From a bacterium (GTDB lineage Bacteria; SZUA-79; Acidulodesulfobacterales; Acidulodesulfobacteraceae): 5,501 nucleotides of DNA. Positions 1 to 5,501 of this stretch are shown piece after piece. The position numbers and the translations under genes were made by a program. The stretch covers positions 1 to 5,501 of the forward strand of contig JAJZLA010000139.1 of NCBI GenBank assembly GCA_021803845.1, given 5' to 3'. The notes under the pieces are model-generated. The model was not told where the DNA came from, made no database searches, and saw only the letters and a list, made by a program, of their open reading frames with translations. Numbering within the stretch: the stretch's first letter is position 1; every line of letters begins with the position of its first letter.

Positions 1-2
1 TC

Positions 3-809
3 GAAAAATGTCTTAAAACCGTGGAGTGGGCAAACGACGTCGTAATAGTCGATATGCATAGCGACGATGCGACGGTAGAGATAGCAAAAAAGTATACTAA
101 AAATATATATTATTTTGAAAGGGTAGGTTATTCAGAACCTGCAAGACGGTTTGCGCTTGACAGGACCCAAAACGAGTGGGTTTTGTTAGTCGATGCAGAT
201 GAATTGATACCGAAAGAACTCAGTTTAATTTTGATTAAAATAGCCGCAGAAAATAGATGCGACGCAGTCCGCATGCCAAGGCTAAACTATTTATTCGGAG
301 AATTAATTAAGCATGCCGGATACGGACCTGAAAATTTTCAATTGCGTTTCTTTAAAAAAAGCAAACTAAGCATACGCCCAAGGATTCACAGGTTTTTAGT
401 TCCTGCGGACGATGCCGTAATAATCGACCTTAGCTATAAAGATATAAAAACGGGTATAGTGCATTTTGAATCGGACTGTATCGCATCGTTTCTGGAAAAA
501 CTTAACCGTTATACGTCTATAGAGGCGGCTCAGGTCAACGAGCTAGACGAAAACAATAAACCTCTGAGAAAGCGCCGCAGTAAACCATATGTTTTATTTA
601 TAGCCGCAAAAACTTTTTTTAATAAATACATAAGCAGAAAAGGCTACTTAGACGGATGGAGAGGCTTTTACCTGTCTATGTTTGCGGCTTTTTATAAAAT
701 CGTCATGTCCGCGAAGATAGAAGAATATGAAAGCAACGGAAACGTAGAATCCGTCCATAATAAATACGATTTAGCCGCCCAGGAAATTATCCGCGGTTAT
801 TCCGAGTGA
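3..809 (+). CDS. Family 2 glycosyltransferase, WaaE/KdtX type (5' end outside window)
   Basis: Predicted cytoplasmic glycosyltransferase adding a sugar from a nucleotide-sugar donor to lipopolysaccharide core or a related surface glycan. A GTG at 21 could be read as a start, but the frame is open to the left edge, and the residues before it (EKCLKT, from position 3) continue the family's usual 'ERCLKS-v-WADEIVVVDSxSxD' opening. The gene is therefore cut by the edge, probably lacking about 15-25 residues; 268 are visible. GT-A features seen: the first nucleotide-binding strand with D-x-x-S-x-D (from position 51), and the metal-binding DADE at 192-203. The C-terminal half has the family pattern: HFES, then a K-x-NRYTSIEAAQ stretch, and a YLDGWRGFYLSMFAAFYK segment that may lie on the membrane. 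It stands opposite to the other genes and converges on the ligase-like gene with 34 bp between stops. The sugar and acceptor cannot be deduced. Confident of the family, not of the exact role. Confidence 0.88.
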   Translation, partial: EKCLKTVEWANDVVIVDMHSDDATVEIAKKYTKNIYYFERVGYSEPARRFALDRTQNEWVLLVDADELIPKELSLILIKIAAENRCDAVRMPRLNYLFGELIKHAGYGPENFQLRFFKKSKLSIRPRIHRFLVPADDAVIIDLSYKDIKTGIVHFESDCIASFLEKLNRYTSIEAAQVNELDENNKPLRKRRSKPYVLFIAAKTFFNKYISRKGYLDGWRGFYLSMFAAFYKIVMSAKIEEYESNGNVESVHNKYDLAAQEIIRGYSE

Positions 810-843
810 AATTTCGACAGCTTAAAATGTAATTCAGAAATAT

Positions 844-2313
844 CTAAGTAAATCTTTTATTATTTTCATTTTTCCTTAGCGCCGAAGCGGCGGCAAAAAC
901 GGCAAGAAAGAAAAAGAATAAGTTGGAACATTTATCGTCGGACATTGTTGCGGCTGAGGTAAAAGCGCCCATAAACACTATCGTTATACCGAGCATCATA
1001 ACAGATATTTTCTTTTTAAAATCGTCGTCTGAATTTTTAAACAACATATAAGGCTTTCTGATTCCTTCGACAAAAAGCCACATAAGTATTATAAACCCGA
1101 AAATTCCTATCTCGGAAAGCGTCTGCACGTAACCGTTCCCAGGTATAGCCAAGTAAAGGCAGTAAAGTTTTTTTCCGGTTTTAGGATTATGATACCACGG
1201 AAACTGCACGTCTTTATGGGTTTTAAAATATTTCGTAAAAGCCGCAGCCCCTACCCCGGTTAAAGGATGGTGCTCGAACATAGCCAGTCCGGATTCTATA
1301 AGACATATATGGCTTTCGGCATCAAGATGGCTTTTGGACTCCGTTTTATAAACTGCAGGGTTAAACATAGTCATAACTCTCGTCCGGTAAGTTTTCGATA
1401 AATAAAAAGAACCGGCATTTGCCGCTATAAGAAAAACGATAACGGCTATAAAAAGTTTTTTGGATTTCAATAAAGCTATAACTAAAATAGCCGGCACAAT
1501 GCCTAAAAGCGCCGACCTCGTTTTAGTCATAACAATATCAAAAAAACCGATTATAACGATAATCGATATTATAAAAGCCGGAATATAAGTTTTAAGCCTG
1601 TCTAAGCTAACGGCGCTTATTTTTTTTTCGGCCTCCGGAAGTTTAACGGCTCCTTTGCCGCCGCCGTTTCGCTGTCGTCCTCCGCCGTTTTCTACTCTGC
1701 CGCCATTAATACTTGCTGTTTTAAAATTAAATGCGTAAAAACATAAAAACATCACTATGCCGTACGATACTTGAACGGGAAAACTTAAATCATTATTGAA
1801 ACCGGTCAGCCTTGACCCTGCATACATAAAACCGGCAATAAAAAATTTCTGGTAAAGACCGTACATTATGGCTAAAGTTATGGAGAAAGCAAACGTTCCC
1901 AGCATAAACGATATTTTCTTCACGCTGTTCAATAATTCCGCTGCGGCGAAGAAAAACGCAAAAAAGTACAATATCTTGCTAAACTCGACTATTGAATCGT
2001 TCAGGCTGTAAGACCACAAAAAAGACAGGGCATCCATGCCGAGATACAAAAACATCGGAATATTAAAACCCGTGCGCATTATAGAAAAATCCCTTTTAGC
2101 AATTTTATATGCCGTAAAAAATACTATGGCGGCAACCATGCCGAAAATAGCAAACCCATCTTTTATGGGAATAAAAAGGGCAAATATAAATATGCCGGCA
2201 ATTGCGGCATATTCGAAAAATTTTGAGGAACCGGGTTTTTTAACAGCAAAAAAAATAGAAATTAAAGCCGGTAACGATATAGAAAAAATTTTAATATAAG
2301 CGATTAAATTCAT
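844..2313 (-). CDS. O-antigen ligase/polymerase-like multi-pass membrane protein (Wzy_C/WaaL superfamily)
   Basis: Integral inner-membrane protein of 489 residues with about 10-12 hydrophobic segments, the usual size and layout of O-antigen ligases and Wzy-type polymerases. These act at the periplasmic face on undecaprenyl-diphosphate-linked glycans. Seen: Arg266 followed by three residues and Leu270 (RSALL), fitting the R-x3-L motif of ligases; the long loop with 349-HPLTGVG-355, typical of the Wzy_C domain; then Gly392-Asn393, nine residues, Gly403-IF-Gly406. The latter fits the ligase pattern H[NSQ]-x9-G-x-x-[GTY], except that glycine replaces the histidine. Residues 203-222 form a Gly/Asn-rich loop not usual for the family. 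I chose the ATG at 2313. The frame extends to a TTG at 2343 with no Shine-Dalgarno sequence, and the ten extra residues are polar. Even the ATG has only a distant AAGGG. It lies 133 bp downstream of wbaP. Ligase and polymerase cannot be told apart from sequence. Confidence 0.82.
   Translation of the reverse strand: MNLIAYIKIFSISLPALISIFFAVKKPGSSKFFEYAAIAGIFIFALFIPIKDGFAIFGMVAAIVFFTAYKIAKRDFSIMRTGFNIPMFLYLGMDALSFLWSYSLNDSIVEFSKILYFFAFFFAAAELLNSVKKISFMLGTFAFSITLAIMYGLYQKFFIAGFMYAGSRLTGFNNDLSFPVQVSYGIVMFLCFYAFNFKTASINGGRVENGGGRQRNGGGKGAVKLPEAEKKISAVSLDRLKTYIPAFIISIIVIIGFFDIVMTKTRSALLGIVPAILVIALLKSKKLFIAVIVFLIAANAGSFYLSKTYRTRVMTMFNPAVYKTESKSHLDAESHICLIESGLAMFEHHPLTGVGAAAFTKYFKTHKDVQFPWYHNPKTGKKLYCLYLAIPGNGYVQTLSEIGIFGFIILMWLFVEGIRKPYMLFKNSDDDFKKKISVMMLGITIVFMGAFTSAATMSDDKCSNLFFFFLAVFAAASALRKNENNKRFT
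1648..1707 (-). repeat. Degenerate 7-codon tandem repeat encoding Asn-Gly-rich loop
   Basis: Three consecutive units inside the ligase-like gene, read on the minus strand: NGGRVE (1707-1690), NGGGRQR (1689-1669) and NGGGKGA (1668-1648). Each begins AAY-GGC-GGM and then runs into basic or polar codons. The stretch is locally G+C-rich compared with the gene around it. It encodes residues 203-222, between two hydrophobic segments, so it should be a flexible, positively charged loop. The positive charge suggests a cytoplasmic location, by inference only. Confidence 0.6.
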
Positions 2314-2389
2314 ATTTATGCAAAATCGACCCTTGACCTGCAATATCTTAAATTAGGCATCGGTCTTTATTTTTTTATTTAATATATCA

Positions 2390-2418
2390 ATTAAAACACA
2401 TTGAGCCTTATATTTCAA
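2390..2418 (-). promoter_or_regulatory. Candidate sigma-70 promoter for the ligase-like gene
   Basis: On the minus strand, TTGAAA (2418-2413) is followed after exactly 17 bp by TTTAAT (2395-2390). Each hexamer is one base off the consensus TTGACA/TATAAT. The site sits in the 133-bp gap between the wbaP stop and the ligase-like gene, and would start RNA about 70 nt before the ATG. In DNA this rich in A+T such matches arise by chance, so this is tentative. I see no intrinsic terminator after wbaP, so read-through from wbaP remains possible. Confidence 0.35.
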
Positions 2419-2446
2419 GCATACATACTATATATGGATATTATCG

Positions 2447-3895
2447 TCAATACGACCCTTCTTTTTTTATAACGACTTTAACGGTTTTAAACAATATTAT
2501 TACGTCTAACCATAAAGACCAGTTTAGTACGTACCATGTATCTAATTTTACCCTAAAATCGTAACTCGTATCGTTTCTTCCGCTTACCTGCCATAAACCG
2601 GTAATCCCCGGCTTAACCATTAAGTAATACTGCGAATTTTCCCTGTAATATTCGTCGATTTCTTTTTTTAAAACCGGCCTTGGACCCACAAGGCTCATAT
2701 CGCCCTTAAAAACGTTAAATATTTGCGGCAATTCGTCTAAGGAAGTTTTTCTCAAAAAATTGCCGGCTTTCGTAATTCTGGGGTCGTTTTTTAGTTTAAA
2801 ATATGTGCCCCATTCTTTTTTAGCATCTTCGTCGTTTTTAAGTATTCTTTTTAATCTGTCGTCGGCATCCTTATGCATGCTTCTGAACTTATAAACGTCG
2901 ATAGTTTTTCCATTTTTGCCCACTCTTTTATGCGAATAGAAAACAGGTCCTTTAGAATCGATTTTTATTAATATGCTTAGAACGGTTACCGCCAATAAAA
3001 TAAAAGGAAATAACATAACGGAAACTGTAATATCGAATACTCTTTTTACTATAATATTTAAAGCGGATTTTAAATTATTTTTAGTGTTTAATAAGATTAA
3101 ATGATTTGCGATAAGATAATTAATTTCCGAATTAAATAAAGGCATGCCTCTTAAATCCGGTATAATTATTATATTTTTAGCGTATTTTTGAATTATCGAG
3201 ACTAATTCGGATAATTTTTCTTCGGAAAAAGAAGGTTTAGCAATAATTACGGCAGAAATATTTAACGCGCCTATAAATTTTTTTAAATGCTTAACGCTTC
3301 CGAAAATTTTATATTTTCCGTTGCCTGCGGTAATTTCCTTACCGGCTTTTTCTATATCGTCGTCTAAAAAACCGATAACGTTATATCCTAAATAATCTTC
3401 TTTCCCTAAACCTTCGGCCGCAAGAACGGCAATCTCGCCAGTTCCTATAATTATCGTATTTTCTTTCCATAGTCCCAACCCATAAAGAAATCTCTTTGCC
3501 CATAATCTTATAAAAGGAATTGCAAATAATAAAAATAGCGCGGTCATTCCTATAACAAGCCTTGAAACGCTGTCGCTCAATTTTGCGATAGACACAATAG
3601 CATAACTAAAAATACCAAAAAGCATAACGGCTTTTATAATATCTTTGGTCTCTTCCCAGAAAGGCAGTCTCCTGACATAAAGCCCTTCGTAATTAATAAA
3701 AAAAATCAATATAAAAGGCATCCACCATACTTTATCGACTAACGTGCCGATATTAGGATTAAACTGCGGCAGTCGAGGGTAAGCAACGGAAATCAAAATT
3801 CTCACGTAAATCGCCGCAGTAAAAGACGCAAAAAAAATAAGGAGGTCGGTTATAACTAAAGATAAAATTAAGAATGTATTTTTATACTTTACCAT
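2447..3895 (-). CDS. wbaP: Undecaprenyl-phosphate sugar phosphotransferase, WbaP type (initiating enzyme)
   Basis: Full-length (482 aa) polyisoprenyl-phosphate hexose-1-phosphate transferase. It moves a sugar-1-phosphate, galactose in characterised WbaP proteins, from a UDP-sugar to undecaprenyl phosphate at the inner membrane, the first step of repeat-unit assembly. Domains: hydrophobic helices near residues 7-32, 55-70, 88-104 and 113-131; a Rossmann-like CoA_binding_3 domain from about 145 to 265 with GTGE at 151-154 and FLDDD at 176-180; the membrane helix at 286-310; then the catalytic Bac_transf domain. Catalytic-domain landmarks are KFRSM (336-340), the Asp387-Glu388 dyad in TSLDELPQ, GPRP (404-407) and PGITGLWQVSGR (429-440). 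The C-terminal ending GSY resembles the GAY of WbaP rather than of WcaJ. Start: the ATG gives the normal family N-terminus, but there is no Shine-Dalgarno sequence. The stop of a short upstream ORF is only 3 bp away, suggesting translational coupling. Family certain; galactose specificity likely but unproven. Confidence 0.93.
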   Translation of the reverse strand: MVKYKNTFLILSLVITDLLIFFASFTAAIYVRILISVAYPRLPQFNPNIGTLVDKVWWMPFILIFFINYEGLYVRRLPFWEETKDIIKAVMLFGIFSYAIVSIAKLSDSVSRLVIGMTALFLLFAIPFIRLWAKRFLYGLGLWKENTIIIGTGEIAVLAAEGLGKEDYLGYNVIGFLDDDIEKAGKEITAGNGKYKIFGSVKHLKKFIGALNISAVIIAKPSFSEEKLSELVSIIQKYAKNIIIIPDLRGMPLFNSEINYLIANHLILLNTKNNLKSALNIIVKRVFDITVSVMLFPFILLAVTVLSILIKIDSKGPVFYSHKRVGKNGKTIDVYKFRSMHKDADDRLKRILKNDEDAKKEWGTYFKLKNDPRITKAGNFLRKTSLDELPQIFNVFKGDMSLVGPRPVLKKEIDEYYRENSQYYLMVKPGITGLWQVSGRNDTSYDFRVKLDTWYVLNWSLWLDVIILFKTVKVVIKKEGSY

Positions 3896-3931
3896 AATTC
3901 AAAAATTAAATTTTTCTTTAAATTTTGAATT
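3896..3931 (-). repeat. Inverted repeat abutting the wbaP start codon
   Basis: Two 15-bp arms (3896-3910 and 3917-3931) match as an inverted repeat with one mismatch around a 6-base loop. On the minus-strand transcript the hairpin would end exactly where the wbaP ATG begins, and it covers the last codons and stop of the upstream 45-residue ORF. The arms are almost all A and T, so the RNA hairpin would be weak; a protein-binding palindrome is the other reading. Chance is possible given the composition. Confidence 0.4.
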
Positions 3932-4036
3932 AACAAAATCTTTTTTGCGCTGATTCAATGAAAGTATCAGTATGCATAGCGATAATGGTATTAATAATTG
4001 CGTCATCAAAATTATCAGAATAATAAAGACACCCAT
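3899..4036 (-). CDS. Hypothetical 45-residue single-pass membrane protein upstream of wbaP
   Basis: An ATG at 4036 opens a 46-codon frame ending in TGA at 3901-3899. The product has an almost unbroken hydrophobic stretch at residues 3-26 (start MGVFIILIILMTQLLIPL), enough for one membrane helix. A basic tail follows (NQRKKDF, ending FKEKFNF). By the positive-inside rule the tail would face the cytoplasm. The gene follows the family 4 glycosyltransferase by 51 bp and ends 3 bp before the wbaP ATG (TGA-ATT-ATG), so it lies in the same presumed operon and could feed ribosomes to wbaP, which has no Shine-Dalgarno site of its own. An in-frame TTG at 4057 is an alternative start; the nearest Shine-Dalgarno-like AGG lies 14 nt before the ATG, too far to be convincing. 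I recognise no family. It could be a real small protein, a leader peptide serving translation, a remnant of a lost gene, or a chance ORF in A+T-rich DNA. Confidence 0.45.
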   Translation of the reverse strand: MGVFIILIILMTQLLIPLSLCILILSLNQRKKDFVNSKFKEKFNF

Positions 4037-4050
4037 ATTAGTAACCGTCG

Positions 4051-4082
4051 CCTGCAAGCTTAATCTTTAAAAGCGTGCAAGG
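4051..4082 (-). repeat. Imperfect inverted repeat just after the family 4 glycosyltransferase gene
   Basis: Arms 4051-4061 and 4071-4082 pair with one bulge and one mismatch around a 9-base loop; on the minus strand they read CCTTGCACGCTT and AAGCTTGCAGG. The stem begins 5 bp after the stop of the glycosyltransferase gene and lies at the boundary where base composition changes. No T-run follows, so it is not a standard intrinsic terminator. It may be an RNA stability or processing hairpin, or a degenerate terminator. Confidence 0.4.
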
Positions 4083-4087
4083 ATGAA

Positions 4088-5257
4088 TTAACAATTTAAT
4101 GTTTCCTTAATAACATCAGTTATTTTTTTTTCATAAATGCTCCAAGTAAAATTGGCTGAAATATAATCTTTGCTTGCAACCTTTATTTCTTCATATTGTT
4201 CTGAATGAATATAAATATCATTTATAATTTTAGCTATTTGCTGAGGATTATCTTCGACTATAAAGTGTACATTGTTTGTAGCACCAATAGGTTTTGCCGC
4301 CAACGTTGACACAATATTTATCGCTCCTAATGCCATACTCTCTAAAATTTTGTTTTGAATGCCTCCTCCTGTTTGCATAGGCGACACTACACAAACGGAA
4401 GATTTAATTATTTCATAAGGATCATCTACGAAACCTGTTACCCTAACATTTTTATATTTTTTTTCTAACTTTTTTAAAAAAACTGGGGGATAAGCACCAA
4501 CAATACAAAAAATTAAATTTTTGTCTATTGCAGTTAAAATATTTTCTACAAACCAAATTACCGCATCAATATTTGGTTGATAGTCCATCTTGCCAAAAAA
4601 AATAATATAGTTCTGATAATTTTTATTTTTCTTTTCATATTTTAGCAATTCTTCATTTACGCCATGGGGTATCCAACATGTTTTTTGCAATTCTCCAAAA
4701 AATTCTCTTTCTTCTCTATTGAAAAATAACGTTTTATTAAATCTTTTTATGCAAAGTTTCTCAAATTCTAATAACCTGTTTGATTCTAAAAAATATAGAA
4801 CTCTCCACATTATACTCTTAACTTTTTTATTAGATTTTATATAACTCAAAGCTTTAGAGTCAGACATATCAAGGATTTTTTTATTATCATAATTAATAAC
4901 ATATTTCGCAGTTCTTATAAGAGTTGGAAATACTAAATCAAAATCCTCATAAATAGAATTTAGGTATCCCTGAATATCTTTAAAATAATAATAATTTACT
5001 TGGATAGGTAATTTATTAAAAACAAAATTTAAAGCATTTTTATAAAATTCTAATTTTTTCTTTTTAAATATTTTATGTGTTATCCCTAAATCTTTTGCCC
5101 ATTCAAAAAATTCAGTCGGTGGCTCATTATCGGCAATAGAAACTAAATGCACGTTATAGTATTTAGATAATATTTTTAATAACCAAAAATTTTTTAATTT
5201 TTCTCCTCCTATAGGTGGATAAGGAAGCCTACTAGATAAAAATAATATTTTTTTCAT
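4088..5257 (-). CDS. Family 4 glycosyltransferase (group 1), related to PEP-CTERM/EpsH-associated sugar transferases
   Basis: Predicted cytoplasmic or membrane-peripheral retaining glycosyltransferase of 389 residues (GT-B fold), expected to add one sugar to the lipid-linked repeat unit. N-terminal domain: opening strand MKKILFLSSRLPYPP and the glycine loop IGGEK at 16-20. The middle segment LDMSDS (129-134), then LESNRLLEFE (157-166), matches the 'E-x-x-RLL-x-yE' region of this subfamily. C-terminal domain: FFGKMDYQPNIDAVIWF (220-236), VTGFVDDP (273-280), and GGGIQNKILESMALG (297-311) in the donor-binding position. The first glutamate of the common E-x7-E motif is not present, which is usual for this subgroup as I recall it (TIGR03087-like). 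No signal peptide or membrane helix is seen. The start overlaps the preceding reading frame by 26 bp, pointing to coupled translation; the Shine-Dalgarno site is weak (AGAG). The gene is clearly richer in A+T than wbaP and the ligase-like gene. Donor sugar unknown. Confidence 0.88.
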   Translation of the reverse strand: MKKILFLSSRLPYPPIGGEKLKNFWLLKILSKYYNVHLVSIADNEPPTEFFEWAKDLGITHKIFKKKKLEFYKNALNFVFNKLPIQVNYYYFKDIQGYLNSIYEDFDLVFPTLIRTAKYVINYDNKKILDMSDSKALSYIKSNKKVKSIMWRVLYFLESNRLLEFEKLCIKRFNKTLFFNREEREFFGELQKTCWIPHGVNEELLKYEKKNKNYQNYIIFFGKMDYQPNIDAVIWFVENILTAIDKNLIFCIVGAYPPVFLKKLEKKYKNVRVTGFVDDPYEIIKSSVCVVSPMQTGGGIQNKILESMALGAINIVSTLAAKPIGATNNVHFIVEDNPQQIAKIINDIYIHSEQYEEIKVASKDYISANFTWSIYEKKITDVIKETLNC

Positions 5258-5501
5258 TAATCAACTCTATATATTTTTTTCTAATTAATTTTAAACGACT
5301 TGAAAAGGGCGAACCTAAATAAGTAATTATATTGTAAATTATTTTTAGTTTTTTAATTTTTTCTGGAAAATGTTTTTTATAATAAAAAAATTCGCTTTTT
5401 ATTTGTTCTTTTAATATAAATTCATTAATTTCTTTATTTATATTGCTTTTGCCTGCAAAATGAGCAATAGCAATGTCTGCAGTTTAATATTTAGAAGAGA
5501 A
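5232..5501 (-). pseudogene. C-terminal part of a family 2 glycosyltransferase, interrupted by an in-frame stop
   Basis: Reading the minus strand from the window edge, the frame gives FSSKY, a TAA at 5486-5484, then 83 codons to TAG at 5234-5232. The 83-residue piece opens with TADIAIAHFAGKS, like the 'pxaxiiHxxGkS' element near the end of rhamnosyltransferase-type family 2 enzymes. It continues with EFFYYKKHFPEK, like their 'S-x-x-y-y-x-KH' element, and a basic tail. It has no ATG, GTG or early TTG start, and its end overlaps the family 4 gene by 26 bp, as real neighbours in such operons often do. Residues on both sides of the TAA seem to fit one frame, so a point nonsense change or a base error is the simplest reading. 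A frameshift just upstream is also possible. Most of the gene lies beyond the window, so whether it is truly broken cannot be settled here. Confidence 0.55.

Noticed and set aside
53..64. The 12-base sequence tatgcatagcga also occurs at 3971-3982.
   Set aside because: A single 12-base match between two places in 5.5 kb is about what chance gives, and the flanks do not match.
810..843. A possible bidirectional terminator between the convergent genes.
   Set aside because: The 34-bp gap has no convincing stem with a T-run on either strand; only a short gaaatttc palindrome at the first gene's end.
2036..2299. An 87-codon open frame on the plus strand.
   Set aside because: It lies wholly inside the ligase-like gene on the opposite strand, over the part encoding its N-terminal membrane helices, and its product resembles no family I know.
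2314..2343. Extending the ligase-like protein to the TTG at 2343 (ten more residues).
   Set aside because: No Shine-Dalgarno site precedes the TTG, the extra residues are not family-like, and the internal ATG leads directly into the first membrane helix.
2327..2460. Direct repeat cgaccctt at 2327-2334 and 2453-2460, flanking the gap between wbaP and the ligase-like gene.
   Set aside because: Eight bases is too short to mean anything here; the second copy is simply wbaP coding sequence, and there is no mobile element between them.
3958..4023. A 21-codon plus-strand frame starting MKVSVCIAIM, like a signal peptide.
   Set aside because: It lies antisense to the 45-residue ORF; its hydrophobicity follows from the A+T-rich hydrophobic codons opposite, and nothing supports a plus-strand gene here.

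Overview
The window is part of a surface-polysaccharide (O-antigen, capsule or exopolysaccharide) gene cluster. The undecaprenyl-phosphate sugar phosphotransferase and the WaaE-type glycosyltransferase point to a Gram-negative bacterium. Base composition is low in G+C. I cannot place the organism from sequence alone; no rRNA, tRNA or taxonomic marker is present.

Layout, left to right. Positions 1-809 on the plus strand hold a family 2 glycosyltransferase of the WaaE/KdtX type, cut by the left edge. It meets a minus-strand block head-on across a 34-bp gap (810-843). Read in its own direction (right to left), that block contains: the C-terminal end of a second family 2 glycosyltransferase with an in-frame stop near the window edge (5501-5232); a family 4 glycosyltransferase overlapping it by 26 bp (5257-4088); a 45-residue single-pass membrane ORF (4036-3899); a full-length WbaP-type initiating phosphotransferase starting 3 bp after it (3895-2447); and, after a 133-bp gap with a plausible promoter, a multi-pass O-antigen ligase/polymerase-like protein (2313-844).

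The probable pathway is as follows. WbaP loads the first sugar-1-phosphate onto undecaprenyl phosphate at the inner membrane. The soluble glycosyltransferases extend the lipid-linked repeat unit on the cytoplasmic side. The ligase/polymerase-like protein acts on the periplasmic side, in either polymerisation or transfer to an acceptor. No flippase (Wzx) or chain-length regulator (Wzz) is visible here.

The points most worth a second look are the short membrane ORF coupled to wbaP, the ligase-like protein lacking the usual motif histidine and carrying a Gly/Asn tandem repeat, the interrupted glycosyltransferase at the right edge, and a drop in G+C from about 4.09 kb to the right end, which suggests a mosaic cluster.
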